From Acetobacteraceae bacterium (GTDB taxonomy: Bacteria; Pseudomonadota; Alphaproteobacteria; Acetobacterales; Acetobacteraceae): a DNA stretch of 64,000 nt. A model generated the notes under the pieces. It did no database searches and was not told the origin of the DNA. It worked only from the letters and a program-made list of their open reading frames with translations. The position numbers and the translations under genes were made by a program. Where the stretch lies: the NCBI GenBank assembly GCA_024280945.1, contig JAMXLO010000146.1, positions 62,001 through 126,000 of the forward strand, given 5' to 3'. This document shows, piece after piece, positions 45,267-54,424 of this stretch (positions are counted from its first letter, which is position 1; each line of letters opens with the position of its first letter).

Positions 45267-47651
45267 TTGACCGATGCACCCGGCTGGCCAGGCATACCGC
45301 CACGTTGGACGTCGAGCGCCAAGAGTGGCGTCGGAACCGCACTGTCGCCCGTCAGTCGTGTGTGGTTTACCCTCAGCCACGGCATTCTCGATGAAATCTA
45401 TTACCCGCGTGTCGATCAGGCATGCACGCGAGACTTTGGGTTTATCGTAACCGACGGCAAGAGCTTCTTTGCCGAAGAGAAACGCGACTGCACATTCGAG
45501 ATCGCTGGCCTCGAAGACGGGGTACCTGCGTTCCGGCTAGTCAATACGCATGTCGGCGGACGGTTTTGCATCCACAAGGACATTTTGTCGGACCAGCGCG
45601 CGGATGTGGTGATCCAGCGGGTGCGCCTCGAAGTGCTGGATGGGCCGCCGCTCAGGCTGTTCGCCTTGCTCGCACCGCATCTGGTCAATGGCGGAGCGCA
45701 CAACACGGCCTGGATTGGCGATTATAAAGGGCACCGGCTGCTGTTCGCCGAAGGTGCTGGGACGCGGCTTGCCCTCGGCTGCTCCCGCACGTGGGTCGCC
45801 CATTCGGTAGGATTTGTGGGGGCATCTGACGGCTGGCAGATGCTTCACCGAACGCGATGCCTGACCGAGGAATATGATAGGGCGGCGGACGGCAATGTTG
45901 CGCTAACGGCGGAGATCGAGGCTCCCGAGGACGAATTTCGGCTCGCCTTGGGGTTTGGCCGGACTGCTCCTGAGGCCGCCTTCCGCGTTCGTGCGAGTCT
46001 TCAGACACCGTTGGACCGACAGATGGAGGAGTATGCCACCGGTTGGCGCGCCTGGCAGGCACAGCTGCGCTCGCTCGACCGCAAAGTGGCTGGGCATAAT
46101 GTCTATCGCGTTAGCACCGCGGTGTTGCGCTGCCATGAAAGCCCCACCTTCCCTGGCGGCCTGATTGCCAGCCTGTCGATCCCGTGGGGCAGCAGCAAGG
46201 GCGACGATGATCTCGGCGGATACCACCTGGTCTGGCCGCGGGACCTTGCCCAGACCGCTGGGGCTTTCCTCGCCTGCGGTGGGTTCGATGAGGTGTTGCG
46301 CATCGTGCGCTACCTGCGTGCCGTTCAAGAGGACGACGGGAGTTGGCCGCAAAATTGCTGGTTGGACGGCACGCCGTACTGGCACGGCGTGCAACTCGAC
46401 GAATGCGCGTTCCCCATGTTGCTGCTGGATATGGCTTGGCGTGAGGGTGCAATTCAGCGGCCCGTGCTGCCGGCCTATTGGCCGATGGTGTCACGCGCCG
46501 CAGGCTTCGTCATCAGCCACGGGCCGCGCACCGGGCAGGACCGCTGGGAGGAAAATGCGGGATATACGCCGTTCACCTTGGCCGTTCAGATTGCGGCCTT
46601 GCTTGCCGCAGCGGAACTGGCCGAGACCTGCGATATCGACGATGTCGCCGCATACCTGCGCGATACAGCCGATGCCTGGAACGAGCAGATCGAAGATTGG
46701 GTCTATGTGACGGACACCCGACTCGCACGGGAAGTCGGGGTTGCGGGGTACTATGTCCGCATTGCACCCGACGTACCGGGTGAAGCACGGGCCGAGTTGC
46801 GCGGGATCGTCGAAGTCCGCAATCGGTTTGGCGAAGCGTGCCATGTGGCAGCAGACGAACTGATCAGTACCGACGCCTTGGCACTGGTGCGGTTTGGGCT
46901 GCGTGCGGCAAACGATCCACGCATCGTCGATACGGTGAAAGTGATCGATCACGTGCTGCGCGTGGATCTGCCCTACGGGCCGGGTTGGCGGCGATACAAC
47001 GGGGACGGCTACGGCGAATACGATGACGGCCGGCCCTATGACGGCACCGGGATTGGCCGGCCATGGCCGCTGCTCGCTGGGGAGAGAGCGCATTACGAGT
47101 TGGCAGCGGGCCGCCGCGCCGAGGCAGCGAGACTGCTGGAGACGCTGGAGGCAGGGGCGAGCCCTGGGCGCTTGCTGCCGGAGCAGGTGTGGGATGGACG
47201 GGCTATCCCAGAGTTGGAGTTGTTCCCGGGAAAACCGAGTGGCTCGGCGATGCCGCTCGTCTGGGCACACGCCGAACACATCAAGCTGCTTCGATCTCTC
47301 GCCGATGGCGCGGTGTTCGACCGGCCGCCGCAGACCGCGAGACGCTACTTGCGCGAGAAGCACGTCCCGCGTTGCCGACCGTGGCGACCGGATTGGCGAA
47401 CGCCTTCGGTTCCGGTCGGCAGGGTTCTACGGCTGGACCTCCCGGAACCCTCGCTTGTCCACTGGAGTTCGGATGGCTGGGAGACCCGCCACGACGTGAT
47501 GACACATGACACCCGCCTCGGCATTCATACCGCAGACCTGCCGACGGATGGCGTAATACCCGGGCATGTCTTGACGTTCACCTGGAAGAATATCGCGAGC
47601 GGCAACTGGGTCGGCACCGATCATACCGTCACCGTTGGCCCACCATCCTGA
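45267..47651 (+). CDS. GH15 glucoamylase/glucodextranase-like protein
   Basis: 794 residues starting with TTG 45267 (GAGGAGG eight bases upstream). An N-terminal beta-domain (KSGVGTALSPVSRVWFTLSHGILDEIYYP) precedes an (alpha/alpha)6 catalytic domain with YHLVWPRDLAQTAGAFL, GVQLDECAFPMLL and RWEENAGYTPFTLA. GERAHYELAAGRR near residue 610 should contain the catalytic base Glu. A C-terminal beta domain (~695-794) resembles a starch-binding extension. No signal peptide visible, so cytoplasmic. It would release glucose from glycogen, starch or dextrin. Isolated from other glycogen genes here. The last 31 bp overlap the convergent MaoC gene. Confidence 0.9.
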   Translation: MTDAPGWPGIPPRWTSSAKSGVGTALSPVSRVWFTLSHGILDEIYYPRVDQACTRDFGFIVTDGKSFFAEEKRDCTFEIAGLEDGVPAFRLVNTHVGGRFCIHKDILSDQRADVVIQRVRLEVLDGPPLRLFALLAPHLVNGGAHNTAWIGDYKGHRLLFAEGAGTRLALGCSRTWVAHSVGFVGASDGWQMLHRTRCLTEEYDRAADGNVALTAEIEAPEDEFRLALGFGRTAPEAAFRVRASLQTPLDRQMEEYATGWRAWQAQLRSLDRKVAGHNVYRVSTAVLRCHESPTFPGGLIASLSIPWGSSKGDDDLGGYHLVWPRDLAQTAGAFLACGGFDEVLRIVRYLRAVQEDDGSWPQNCWLDGTPYWHGVQLDECAFPMLLLDMAWREGAIQRPVLPAYWPMVSRAAGFVISHGPRTGQDRWEENAGYTPFTLAVQIAALLAAAELAETCDIDDVAAYLRDTADAWNEQIEDWVYVTDTRLAREVGVAGYYVRIAPDVPGEARAELRGIVEVRNRFGEACHVAADELISTDALALVRFGLRAANDPRIVDTVKVIDHVLRVDLPYGPGWRRYNGDGYGEYDDGRPYDGTGIGRPWPLLAGERAHYELAAGRRAEAARLLETLEAGASPGRLLPEQVWDGRAIPELELFPGKPSGSAMPLVWAHAEHIKLLRSLADGAVFDRPPQTARRYLREKHVPRCRPWRPDWRTPSVPVGRVLRLDLPEPSLVHWSSDGWETRHDVMTHDTRLGIHTADLPTDGVIPGHVLTFTWKNIASGNWVGTDHTVTVGPPS

Positions 47652-48124
47652 GGTCTCTTGCGCAGTAGGAATCGCTGGCGTCCCTCCAGCACCAGTTCCC
47701 GCCGCTGGTTGTGCACCGTGCTGCGCAAGCCGACCACGCCAGTGGTCCGATTAGGCGATAGCTCATCGACTTCCAGCATTGGGTAGACCGTGTCGCCGGC
47801 GAACACAGGTTTGCGAAAGCGGCTGGACTGCTCGAGGAAGCCGACCAGCGAGTCCTCGGTCACGAACGGAAACAGACCTGCGCCGGGTGCCGTCTGGATC
47901 AATGTCTGGAACCCATGCGCCAGCATGCCAGGAAGGCCATGCGCGCGGCAGTACTCGACATTGTAGTGGATTGGGTGGTGGTCGCCGCTGGCGGCCTGAA
48001 ACGCCAGGAACAGCGCTTCAGTCATCGTGCGGCTGGGCAACACGAAATGCTCGCCCAGGCGGAAGTCTTCAAACCATCGTTGCTCCGGGATCATGCGATG
48101 CGAGTGCGGGTCGAACTCACTCAT
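47621..48124 (-). CDS. MaoC-family (R)-hydratase-like protein
   Basis: 167 residues. Single hotdog domain with the hydratase catalytic Asp/His in GDHHPIHYNVEYCRAHGLPGMLAHGF. Such enzymes hydrate enoyl-CoA or act in mesaconyl-type pathways. It is coupled to the CaiB-family CoA-transferase by an ATGA overlap (48121-48124), which suggests a shared acyl-CoA substrate. The C-terminus runs to the convergent GH15 gene. Confidence 0.88.
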   Translation of the reverse strand: MSEFDPHSHRMIPEQRWFEDFRLGEHFVLPSRTMTEALFLAFQAASGDHHPIHYNVEYCRAHGLPGMLAHGFQTLIQTAPGAGLFPFVTEDSLVGFLEQSSRFRKPVFAGDTVYPMLEVDELSPNRTTGVVGLRSTVHNQRRELVLEGRQRFLLRKRPQDGGPTVTV

Positions 48125-49317
48125 AACGCTCCGGCCGAATGCAGTGCGCCGATCTCGTTCGAGCTGAAACCGAGCTCCGCCAGGATCGCATCAGTGTGCT
48201 CGCCGAGTGCTGGAACTGATCCCATTGCTGCCTCTGCATCGGTGAAGCTGAATGGCGGCAGCAAAGCGCGCACGGGCCCTTCTGGCGTCTCGACTGCGCG
48301 CCAGCGATCGCGTGCCGCAAACTGCACGTGATCCCAAACGTCGGCAGGTTCATTCAAACGACCATTGGCGATACCGGCAGCATCAAGTTTTTCCACCACG
48401 TCGAGCGACGCTTTATCGGCGAGGTAGTCCTCGATCAGCGCGGTCAGTTCGAGGCGGTGTTCCCGGCGCGCGTTGTTGTTATGGAAGCGTGGATCGGCTG
48501 CGAGCTGCGGCATCTCCAAGACCTTCGTACAAAAGGTAACCCATTCTCGCTCATTCTGTACACCGAAGATCACCAGGCCGTCCTTGGTGTGATGCGCACC
48601 ATAAGGGGTCAATGCCGGGTGGCTGGTGGGCAGCCGCGGCGTTGTCGACCTGCCGTACGCCTTCCTGTAGAGCGGATAGGTCATCCACTCTGCCACTGCA
48701 TCGAGCATGGCGATCTTGACATTGGCCCCCTGCCCGGTCGTGCCGCGGCGCACCAGGGCGGCGAGTGTGCCGGACAACGCATACATGCCGGTCGCAATAT
48801 CGGCGGCCGAGATGCCGACGCGGGATGGAGTTTCTTCTGTACCGGTGACGCTGATCAGCCCCGCCTCGGCCTGGATCAGCAGATCATACGCCTTCTTGTC
48901 GGCGAATGGCCCGCTTTCGCCGTAGCCGGAGATATCACAGACGATCAGTTTCGGATGACGTGGCGCGAGGTCGGGATGACTGAGGCCAAGGCGCGCCGCA
49001 GCACCGGGTGCCAGGTTCTGCATCAACACATCTGCACCTCCGACAAGGCGGTCCAAAACCTTGGCCGCTTCGGTGTGCTTCATGTCCAGGGTCATGCTGC
49101 GCTTGCCACGATTGAGCCAGACAAAAAAGCTGGACTGGCCATGCACAAAACTGTCGTAGTGACGGGCGAAGTCTCCCTCGCCTGGTCGCTCCACCTTGAT
49201 GACGTCGGCGCCGAGGTCCGCCATGTGGCGCGTGCAGATCGGTGCCGCGACCGCATGTTCAAGCGCCACGACGCGGATGCCTTGCAGGGGTAGCACGATC
49301 TTCTTGTCTCCGCTCAC
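48121..49317 (-). CDS. CaiB/BaiF family CoA-transferase (class III)
   Basis: About 398 residues. LQGIRVVALEHAVAAPICTRHMADL, GADVIKVERPGEGDF and LNRGKRSMTLDM identify family III CoA-transferases. The later AKKAYDLLIQAEAGLISVTG holds the expected catalytic Asp region. There is no ATG near the domain; GTG 49317 or GTG 49296 are plausible, the frame upstream to 49467 being inside the phosphatase gene. Coupled to the MaoC-like gene downstream. A transferase-hydratase pair of this type is known in itaconate and citramalate routes, but this assignment is only suggestive. Confidence 0.88.
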   Translation of the reverse strand: MSGDKKIVLPLQGIRVVALEHAVAAPICTRHMADLGADVIKVERPGEGDFARHYDSFVHGQSSFFVWLNRGKRSMTLDMKHTEAAKVLDRLVGGADVLMQNLAPGAAARLGLSHPDLAPRHPKLIVCDISGYGESGPFADKKAYDLLIQAEAGLISVTGTEETPSRVGISAADIATGMYALSGTLAALVRRGTTGQGANVKIAMLDAVAEWMTYPLYRKAYGRSTTPRLPTSHPALTPYGAHHTKDGLVIFGVQNEREWVTFCTKVLEMPQLAADPRFHNNNARREHRLELTALIEDYLADKASLDVVEKLDAAGIANGRLNEPADVWDHVQFAARDRWRAVETPEGPVRALLPPFSFTDAEAAMGSVPALGEHTDAILAELGFSSNEIGALHSAGAL

Positions 49318-49351
49318 TGTCGGTCGAGGAAAGCGCCGCGCCGCGGGCCTG

Positions 49352-50134
49352 TCAAAGCCCGATGGTGGCGACGGCAGATATCGCGCTGGCGATTCCGGGG
49401 GCGGCCGCGAGAATCTCGCGGCCGGCGCTGGCTCTGTCATCGGCGAGGAAGTTGCTGACCTTTGCACCGGCCTCCGCCAGGATGGTCAGAGCAGCGGCGA
49501 CGTCCCAGAGATTGATGTGCAACTCGACATAGGCGTCGACACGACCCGCGGCGACGTCGGCGAGGCCGAGCGCGCCCGAGCCGCCGAGGCGCGGCATTGC
49601 GCCGGCTGTGATGATACGATCCGCCAGGGCCATAAATTCTTGCCGTGGGCGCCGCTGCGACCAGCCGACCTCGACCGTGGCCTGCGTCAGATCGGTCGTA
49701 TCGGCGGCGCGGATGGGAGCGCCATTGAGCGTCGACCCCATGCCGACGCAGGCCGAGAACGTTTCCCCCAGCGCAGGTGCAACTATGATCCCAATCACCG
49801 GCGTGTCGCCATCAAGGCAGCCGAGAGAGACACAGAAGCGGTGGCCGCCGCGCATGTAGTTGGCTGTGCCATCGATTGGATCGACGACCCAGCGGAGACT
49901 GCCGAACCGAACGCTACCGCCCTCCTCTCCTTGGAAACCGTCTGCCGGGAAGTCGCGTGCGAGGCGTTCTGACAGCAGGCGCTCAACTGCTCCATCCGCA
50001 TCGGTCAACCAGTCCTGGACACCCTTTAACGTCGCTGCGATTGTGCCGCGTTCCGTTCGCATACGCAGTGCCAGAGACGCTGCCTCGGTCGCAAACGCGA
50101 TCGCGGACTCAAATCGGTTGGCAAGTGCGTTCAT
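49352..50134 (-). CDS. inositol monophosphatase family phosphatase
   Basis: 260 residues from ATG 50134, which overlaps the upstream permease stop as ATGA. Metal-site motif WVVDPIDGTANYMRGG, GFQGEEGG upstream and INLWDVAAALTILAEAGAKV at the end are the two family motifs. It hydrolyses inositol-phosphate, histidinol-phosphate or other sugar-phosphate esters with Mg2+. As the last gene of a Ugp-type ABC importer operon it may dephosphorylate the imported compound; this is inference. Confidence 0.9.
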   Translation of the reverse strand: MNALANRFESAIAFATEAASLALRMRTERGTIAATLKGVQDWLTDADGAVERLLSERLARDFPADGFQGEEGGSVRFGSLRWVVDPIDGTANYMRGGHRFCVSLGCLDGDTPVIGIIVAPALGETFSACVGMGSTLNGAPIRAADTTDLTQATVEVGWSQRRPRQEFMALADRIITAGAMPRLGGSGALGLADVAAGRVDAYVELHINLWDVAAALTILAEAGAKVSNFLADDRASAGREILAAAPGIASAISAVATIGL

Positions 50135-50952
50135 CGAATTCCCGCCCGCATGAAGCTCTGCACGAATTGCCGTTGAAACAACAGGAACGCAACCAACAAG
50201 GGCATACTCGTCATTATCGTGGCTGCGGTCACGATAGACCAATCGATGCCCTGATCGGTTGTGGCGAACACAGCCAGGCCGACGGTGAGCGGCCTGGTCG
50301 TCACTGAGTTCGTGATCACCAGAGGCCAGAGGAAGTTGTTCCAGTGGTAGCTGACCAACACCAGGCCATAAGCAATGTAGGTCGGCTTCGCCAGAGGGAC
50401 GTAGACCCGCCAGAGCCGGCCCAAGAGAGAGCAGCCTTCCAGGCGTGCGGCATCATCGAGGGGCTGTGGCACGGTCAGAAATGTCTGCCGCAGCAGGAAG
50501 ATGCCAAAGGCTGAACCAAGATATGGCAGCGCAATCGCTAGAATGGTGTCGGCCAGACGCAGGTTCACGACGGTTCGATAGTTCTCCACCAACAGAACAT
50601 CTGGTGCCACCATGAGCTGCAGCAGGACAATTGCGAACAGCAGATCACGGCCGGGGAAGACCATGCGCGCAAAGGCGAAGGCGGCCAGAGTGCAGAGAAC
50701 GAACTGTGCCGCCAGGATCAGTGTCACCAACATCAGCGTGTTGATCAGATAACGTGCGAAGGGCGCCGCAAGCCATGCTGCTTCGAGATTGGCGAGGGTA
50801 ACCGGGGCGAATATATCGAAGCGCGTCGCGTAAATGGCGGGATGTATTGCCGTCCATGCCGCGTAGAGTAGTGGTAGCAGCCACAGCAATCCAAGGAGCC
50901 AGGCGCCCAGCGTCTCCAGCAGGCGTCCAGGCAGGCGGTCGGTGGAGACCAT
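50131..50952 (-). CDS. carbohydrate ABC transporter permease (UgpE-like)
   Basis: 273 residues with about six helices. The EAA loop near LDDAARLEGCSLLGRLWRVYVP is the signature of MalG/UgpE permeases. ATG 50952 overlaps the partner permease stop by one base (TGATG). It makes the channel with the UgpA-like permease. Confidence 0.92.
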   Translation of the reverse strand: MVSTDRLPGRLLETLGAWLLGLLWLLPLLYAAWTAIHPAIYATRFDIFAPVTLANLEAAWLAAPFARYLINTLMLVTLILAAQFVLCTLAAFAFARMVFPGRDLLFAIVLLQLMVAPDVLLVENYRTVVNLRLADTILAIALPYLGSAFGIFLLRQTFLTVPQPLDDAARLEGCSLLGRLWRVYVPLAKPTYIAYGLVLVSYHWNNFLWPLVITNSVTTRPLTVGLAVFATTDQGIDWSIVTAATIMTSMPLLVAFLLFQRQFVQSFMRAGIR

Positions 50953-51821
50953 CAGCGGTAATGTACGCGCCGCCCCAGCACGCCAAACTGGAATGCAGCG
51001 GTCAACGCCATGATGAACAGCAGCACGACGGTCGCCGAAGCCGCTGTTGCGGTGTCCCAGAAGCGAAATCCGGTCTCGTAGACATAGAACAGCAGGAGCG
51101 TTGTTGCATTGTCAGGTCCACCGCGCGTCATTACGATTATGTGGTCGATGACGCGGAAGGCATTGATCACTGCGTTGACCAAAACGAAAAGAGTCGTCGG
51201 CATCAGCAACGGCAAGGTAACGCGGCGGAGGAAATTCCAACGCGACGAGCCTTCCAGGGCGGCGGCCTCACGCAGATCGGTCGGCATCGTCTGCAATGCC
51301 GCGAGGTAGAAGATCATGAAAAATCCGGCTTCCTTCCACACCGCGACGATCACCATTGCCGGCAGTGCGGTGGAGGCATCTCCCAACCAGTTGTGCCTGC
51401 CTCCGCCAAACAATGCGATTATGCTGTCGAATAACCCGTAATCAGGCGTGTAGAAGAATGTCCAGATGTTGGCCACGGCAATCATCGGCAGCATGGTGGG
51501 CAGAAAATAGGCCATGCGCAGCAGTGCGCGGCCGGGCAGTGCCTCGTTGACTGCGAGCGCCATCAGCAGCGCCAGAACGATCGACGTCGGGATGGTGGCA
51601 ATGGCGTACCAGACGTTGTTGCGCAGCGCCTGCCAGAACACCGGGTCGTCTATCAGGTCCAGGTAGTTGGCCAGCCCAACGAAGGGAGCGGGACGGCTGC
51701 CATGTTGGGTGGCGAAGAGACTGTCGATCAGTGTTGCAGCCGTCGGCCAATGGGTAAATGCCGCAAGCAGGACCAAGGCGGGCAGCAGGAGCAGATAGGC
51801 ACAGACAGTCTCGCGCCGCAT
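50952..51821 (-). CDS. carbohydrate ABC transporter permease (UgpA-like)
   Basis: 289 residues. Six helices and the EAA loop PTDLREAAALEGSSRWNFLRRVTLP identify a MalF/UgpA type permease. The N-terminus (YLLLLPALVLLAAFTHWPTA) is the first helix. It follows the binding-protein gene by 15 bp. Confidence 0.92.
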   Translation of the reverse strand: MRRETVCAYLLLLPALVLLAAFTHWPTAATLIDSLFATQHGSRPAPFVGLANYLDLIDDPVFWQALRNNVWYAIATIPTSIVLALLMALAVNEALPGRALLRMAYFLPTMLPMIAVANIWTFFYTPDYGLFDSIIALFGGGRHNWLGDASTALPAMVIVAVWKEAGFFMIFYLAALQTMPTDLREAAALEGSSRWNFLRRVTLPLLMPTTLFVLVNAVINAFRVIDHIIVMTRGGPDNATTLLLFYVYETGFRFWDTATAASATVVLLFIMALTAAFQFGVLGRRVHYR

Positions 51822-51836
51822 ATCGGGTCGCTGGCT

Positions 51837-53129
51837 TCAGGTTCGCTTATAGGGTTTCAGTATGCGATCCGACTCGGACTGCGCGTCACCCATTGCCTGA
51901 GCCGGCGTCTTGCTCCCGTTGAGGCAGGCCTGGATGTTGTCCGTCAGAATCTTGTACACACGCTGGTTCTCGTGCACCGACAGTTCTCCCGTCGCCACCG
52001 GCAGGAAGGTGCGCCCTACGCCTGCGGCCGGCACCTTCGCGATATGATCCTTCATGATCTGTGTCTCATATGCCGCCGGACTGGTGGCGATGTAGCCGGT
52101 ATGGGCTGACCAATCCGCGGCGCGCTCCGGGGCGCTGACCCATCGGGCAAAACGCAGACTCGCAATACGTTCGGCTGGACTGGCACTCCTGAAGAAATAC
52201 ATATTTGCGCCACCGACGACGGTGTGCGGCGAGTTCTTGCCGGCCAAGCCCGCCATGCCGAATGGGAACTTTGCCTTGTCGAGGAAATTGGACAGGCCGC
52301 CTGTCGTGAACTGAATGATCGCCGTGTTGCCTTCCAGGAAGTCCGGGGATAGTTGCGGCCAATTGGATACGCCCTCCGGGGTCACGTGATGATCCGCCGA
52401 GAGGCTGCGCCAGAAGGCCATCGCCTCGATGGTCTTCGGCTGATTGAAATAGACCTCGGTGCCAGCTTGGTTCATCAGAATTTGCTCGGCCTGATTGGCG
52501 AATGCGCCAAATGTCCATTGCGCGTTGCCGAGATCGCCGGCCATTTTTACACCCCACCTGGTCACCCGGCCGGACGGATCGCGTTTGGTCAGCTTCCCGG
52601 CGGCAGTAGCGAGACCAGCCCAGGTCGTGGGGAACTTGTCCGGATCCAGGCCTGCATCCGCGAAAGCACTCCTGTTGTAGTAGAACACCGCGGTCGAACG
52701 CTGGAACGGCACCGACCAAGTCTTTCCCTCAGCGTGACTATTTGCCATGAACGCAGGGTAAAACCCGTCGAGCCACCGCTTCGCATCGGCGTCCAATCCG
52801 ATATCGTCCAGTGCAACCAGTATGTCCTGATCGACCAGGCTGTGTATCTCGGATGCCCATAACACTGAGAATTGCGGGCCGGCGCCGGACTTGATCGCGG
52901 TCAGAGCTTTGATCAGTGTCTGGCTGTAGTCGCCAGCGTAAACCGGTTCGACGACTATGCCGGTCTCCTGTTGGAATGCCTTGCAGTAGCCGTCGATGAT
53001 GGCGGCGATCGGTCCTCCCACGGCCACCGGATAGTAGAAGGTCAATTTCTGCACAGTCTGGGCGCGCGCAATGGCCGGCGCGGCAAGGACGGCGGTCGTG
53101 GCGGCAAGCAGTGACCTTCGTTGCAGCAT
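51837..53129 (-). CDS. ABC transporter extracellular solute-binding protein (UgpB-like)
   Basis: 430 residues. A signal peptide (RRSLLAATTAVLAAPAIARA) leads to a mature protein with FYYPVAVGGPIAAIIDGYC and KALTAIKSGAGPQFSVLWAS, the pattern of UgpB-type family 1 binding proteins. It should bind glycerol-3-phosphate or a similar substrate in the periplasm; the actual ligand is not shown. GGGGGTCC precedes ATG 53129. First transport component after the ATPase gene. Confidence 0.9.
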   Translation of the reverse strand: MLQRRSLLAATTAVLAAPAIARAQTVQKLTFYYPVAVGGPIAAIIDGYCKAFQQETGIVVEPVYAGDYSQTLIKALTAIKSGAGPQFSVLWASEIHSLVDQDILVALDDIGLDADAKRWLDGFYPAFMANSHAEGKTWSVPFQRSTAVFYYNRSAFADAGLDPDKFPTTWAGLATAAGKLTKRDPSGRVTRWGVKMAGDLGNAQWTFGAFANQAEQILMNQAGTEVYFNQPKTIEAMAFWRSLSADHHVTPEGVSNWPQLSPDFLEGNTAIIQFTTGGLSNFLDKAKFPFGMAGLAGKNSPHTVVGGANMYFFRSASPAERIASLRFARWVSAPERAADWSAHTGYIATSPAAYETQIMKDHIAKVPAAGVGRTFLPVATGELSVHENQRVYKILTDNIQACLNGSKTPAQAMGDAQSESDRILKPYKRT

Positions 53130-53150
53130 TGTTGGACCCCCTGTTGCGAC

Positions 53151-54287
53151 TTAGTCGCCAAGCTCGTGGACCAGTCGTGTGACTGGTTGATTGCGTACCG
53201 CCCGGGATATGGCGACGCCAGTCGCCGCATCGAAAAGATGGACCGGCTGATCAGTGGCGAGATGCACTGCCGCACCGATGGAAACATCAACGCGGCCGGG
53301 AAGCCGCGCGAGCAGACGAGCCTCGCCTACGTTGCAGGTCAAGATCGTCTCTGCACCCAGGTATTCGGCGAGCTCCACATGCACGGGAATGCCACGTTCG
53401 GCCAGTCTGAGATTCTCAGGCCGGATGCCACCGAGCAGCTCGCCGGGGGCTGCGGGCGCGACAACGGGCGATGTAGTGCCTCGCAAGACAAGACCATCGG
53501 CGGCCCGATCGAGCGAAAACAGATTCATTGGTGGCGTCCCCAGGAAGCTCGCAGCAAAGCTGGTTGCTGGATTTGCATAGATTTCCGCCGGCGGCGCATC
53601 CTGCTCAACACGACCGCTGCGCAGGAGCACGATCTGATCAGCCATCGCCATGGCCTCGGTCTGGTCATGGGTCACATACAGCATGGTGATGCCCAACCGG
53701 CGTTGCAGTGCAAGGATCTCCCTACGCATATCGGCGCGGAGCTGGGCATCCAGATTGGACAGCGGCTCATCCATCAGACAGACCGGCGTCTCGGCCACGA
53801 TGGCTCGCCCCAGCGCCACGCGCTGCTGCTGGCCGCCTGAAAGCTGGCCAGGCTTGCGCTGCAGCAGGTGGGCGATGTCGAGGATTTCGACCGCCCGCTT
53901 CAGACGACGTGCCCGTTCGGACGCTGCGACGCGACGCGCCCTGAGACCAAACATGATGTTTTCAGCAACGTTCAGATGGGGGAACAATGCATAGGACTGA
54001 AATACCATTGCCACACCGCGCGCTGCGGGTGGTGCGCGCGTAACGTCACGGCCAGCGATCTGCACGCAACCTGAGCTTGCCGTCTCCAGCCCGGCGACGA
54101 TCCGAAGGCAGGTGGTCTTGCCGCACCCGGAAGGGCCCAGCAGCACGGTGAAATGGCCGGGCTCGACATTGATCGACACGCGATCCAGCGCCGCGACCGA
54201 TCCCCAGTGTCGGCTGACACTGACCAATCGCACAGATGCGCCAGCTGAGCGGGGTGGTTCCGGCTTGGCTGCCGAGGCGGCGAACAT
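53151..54287 (-). CDS. ABC transporter ATP-binding protein (UgpC/MalK-like)
   Basis: About 378 residues. Walker A GPSGCGKT, Q-loop VFQSYALFPHLNV, signature [15 protein letters not shown], Walker B VCLMDEPLSNLDA, and a C-terminal TOBE domain (GIRPENLRLAERG) as in UgpC. ATG 54287 or 54317. It energises the permease pair. It heads the operon ATPase, binding protein, permease, permease, phosphatase and is divergent from aroE across 137 bp. Confidence 0.92.
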   Translation of the reverse strand: MFAASAAKPEPPRSAGASVRLVSVSRHWGSVAALDRVSINVEPGHFTVLLGPSGCGKTTCLRIVAGLETASSGCVQIAGRDVTRAPPAARGVAMVFQSYALFPHLNVAENIMFGLRARRVAASERARRLKRAVEILDIAHLLQRKPGQLSGGQQQRVALGRAIVAETPVCLMDEPLSNLDAQLRADMRREILALQRRLGITMLYVTHDQTEAMAMADQIVLLRSGRVEQDAPPAEIYANPATSFAASFLGTPPMNLFSLDRAADGLVLRGTTSPVVAPAAPGELLGGIRPENLRLAERGIPVHVELAEYLGAETILTCNVGEARLLARLPGRVDVSIGAAVHLATDQPVHLFDAATGVAISRAVRNQPVTRLVHELGD

Positions 54288-54424
54288 GCAGCAGAACTCA
54301 CGGTGAGAGCGGCGCAATTTGTACGGTGATTAACGGCCAGGGCAAGCAGCATGGCAGGCCAAACCGCGGCGTATGGGCAAAGCCAGGCATTGATCTTCGC
54401 CACGGTGCTTGGAATGGTGGCGCC

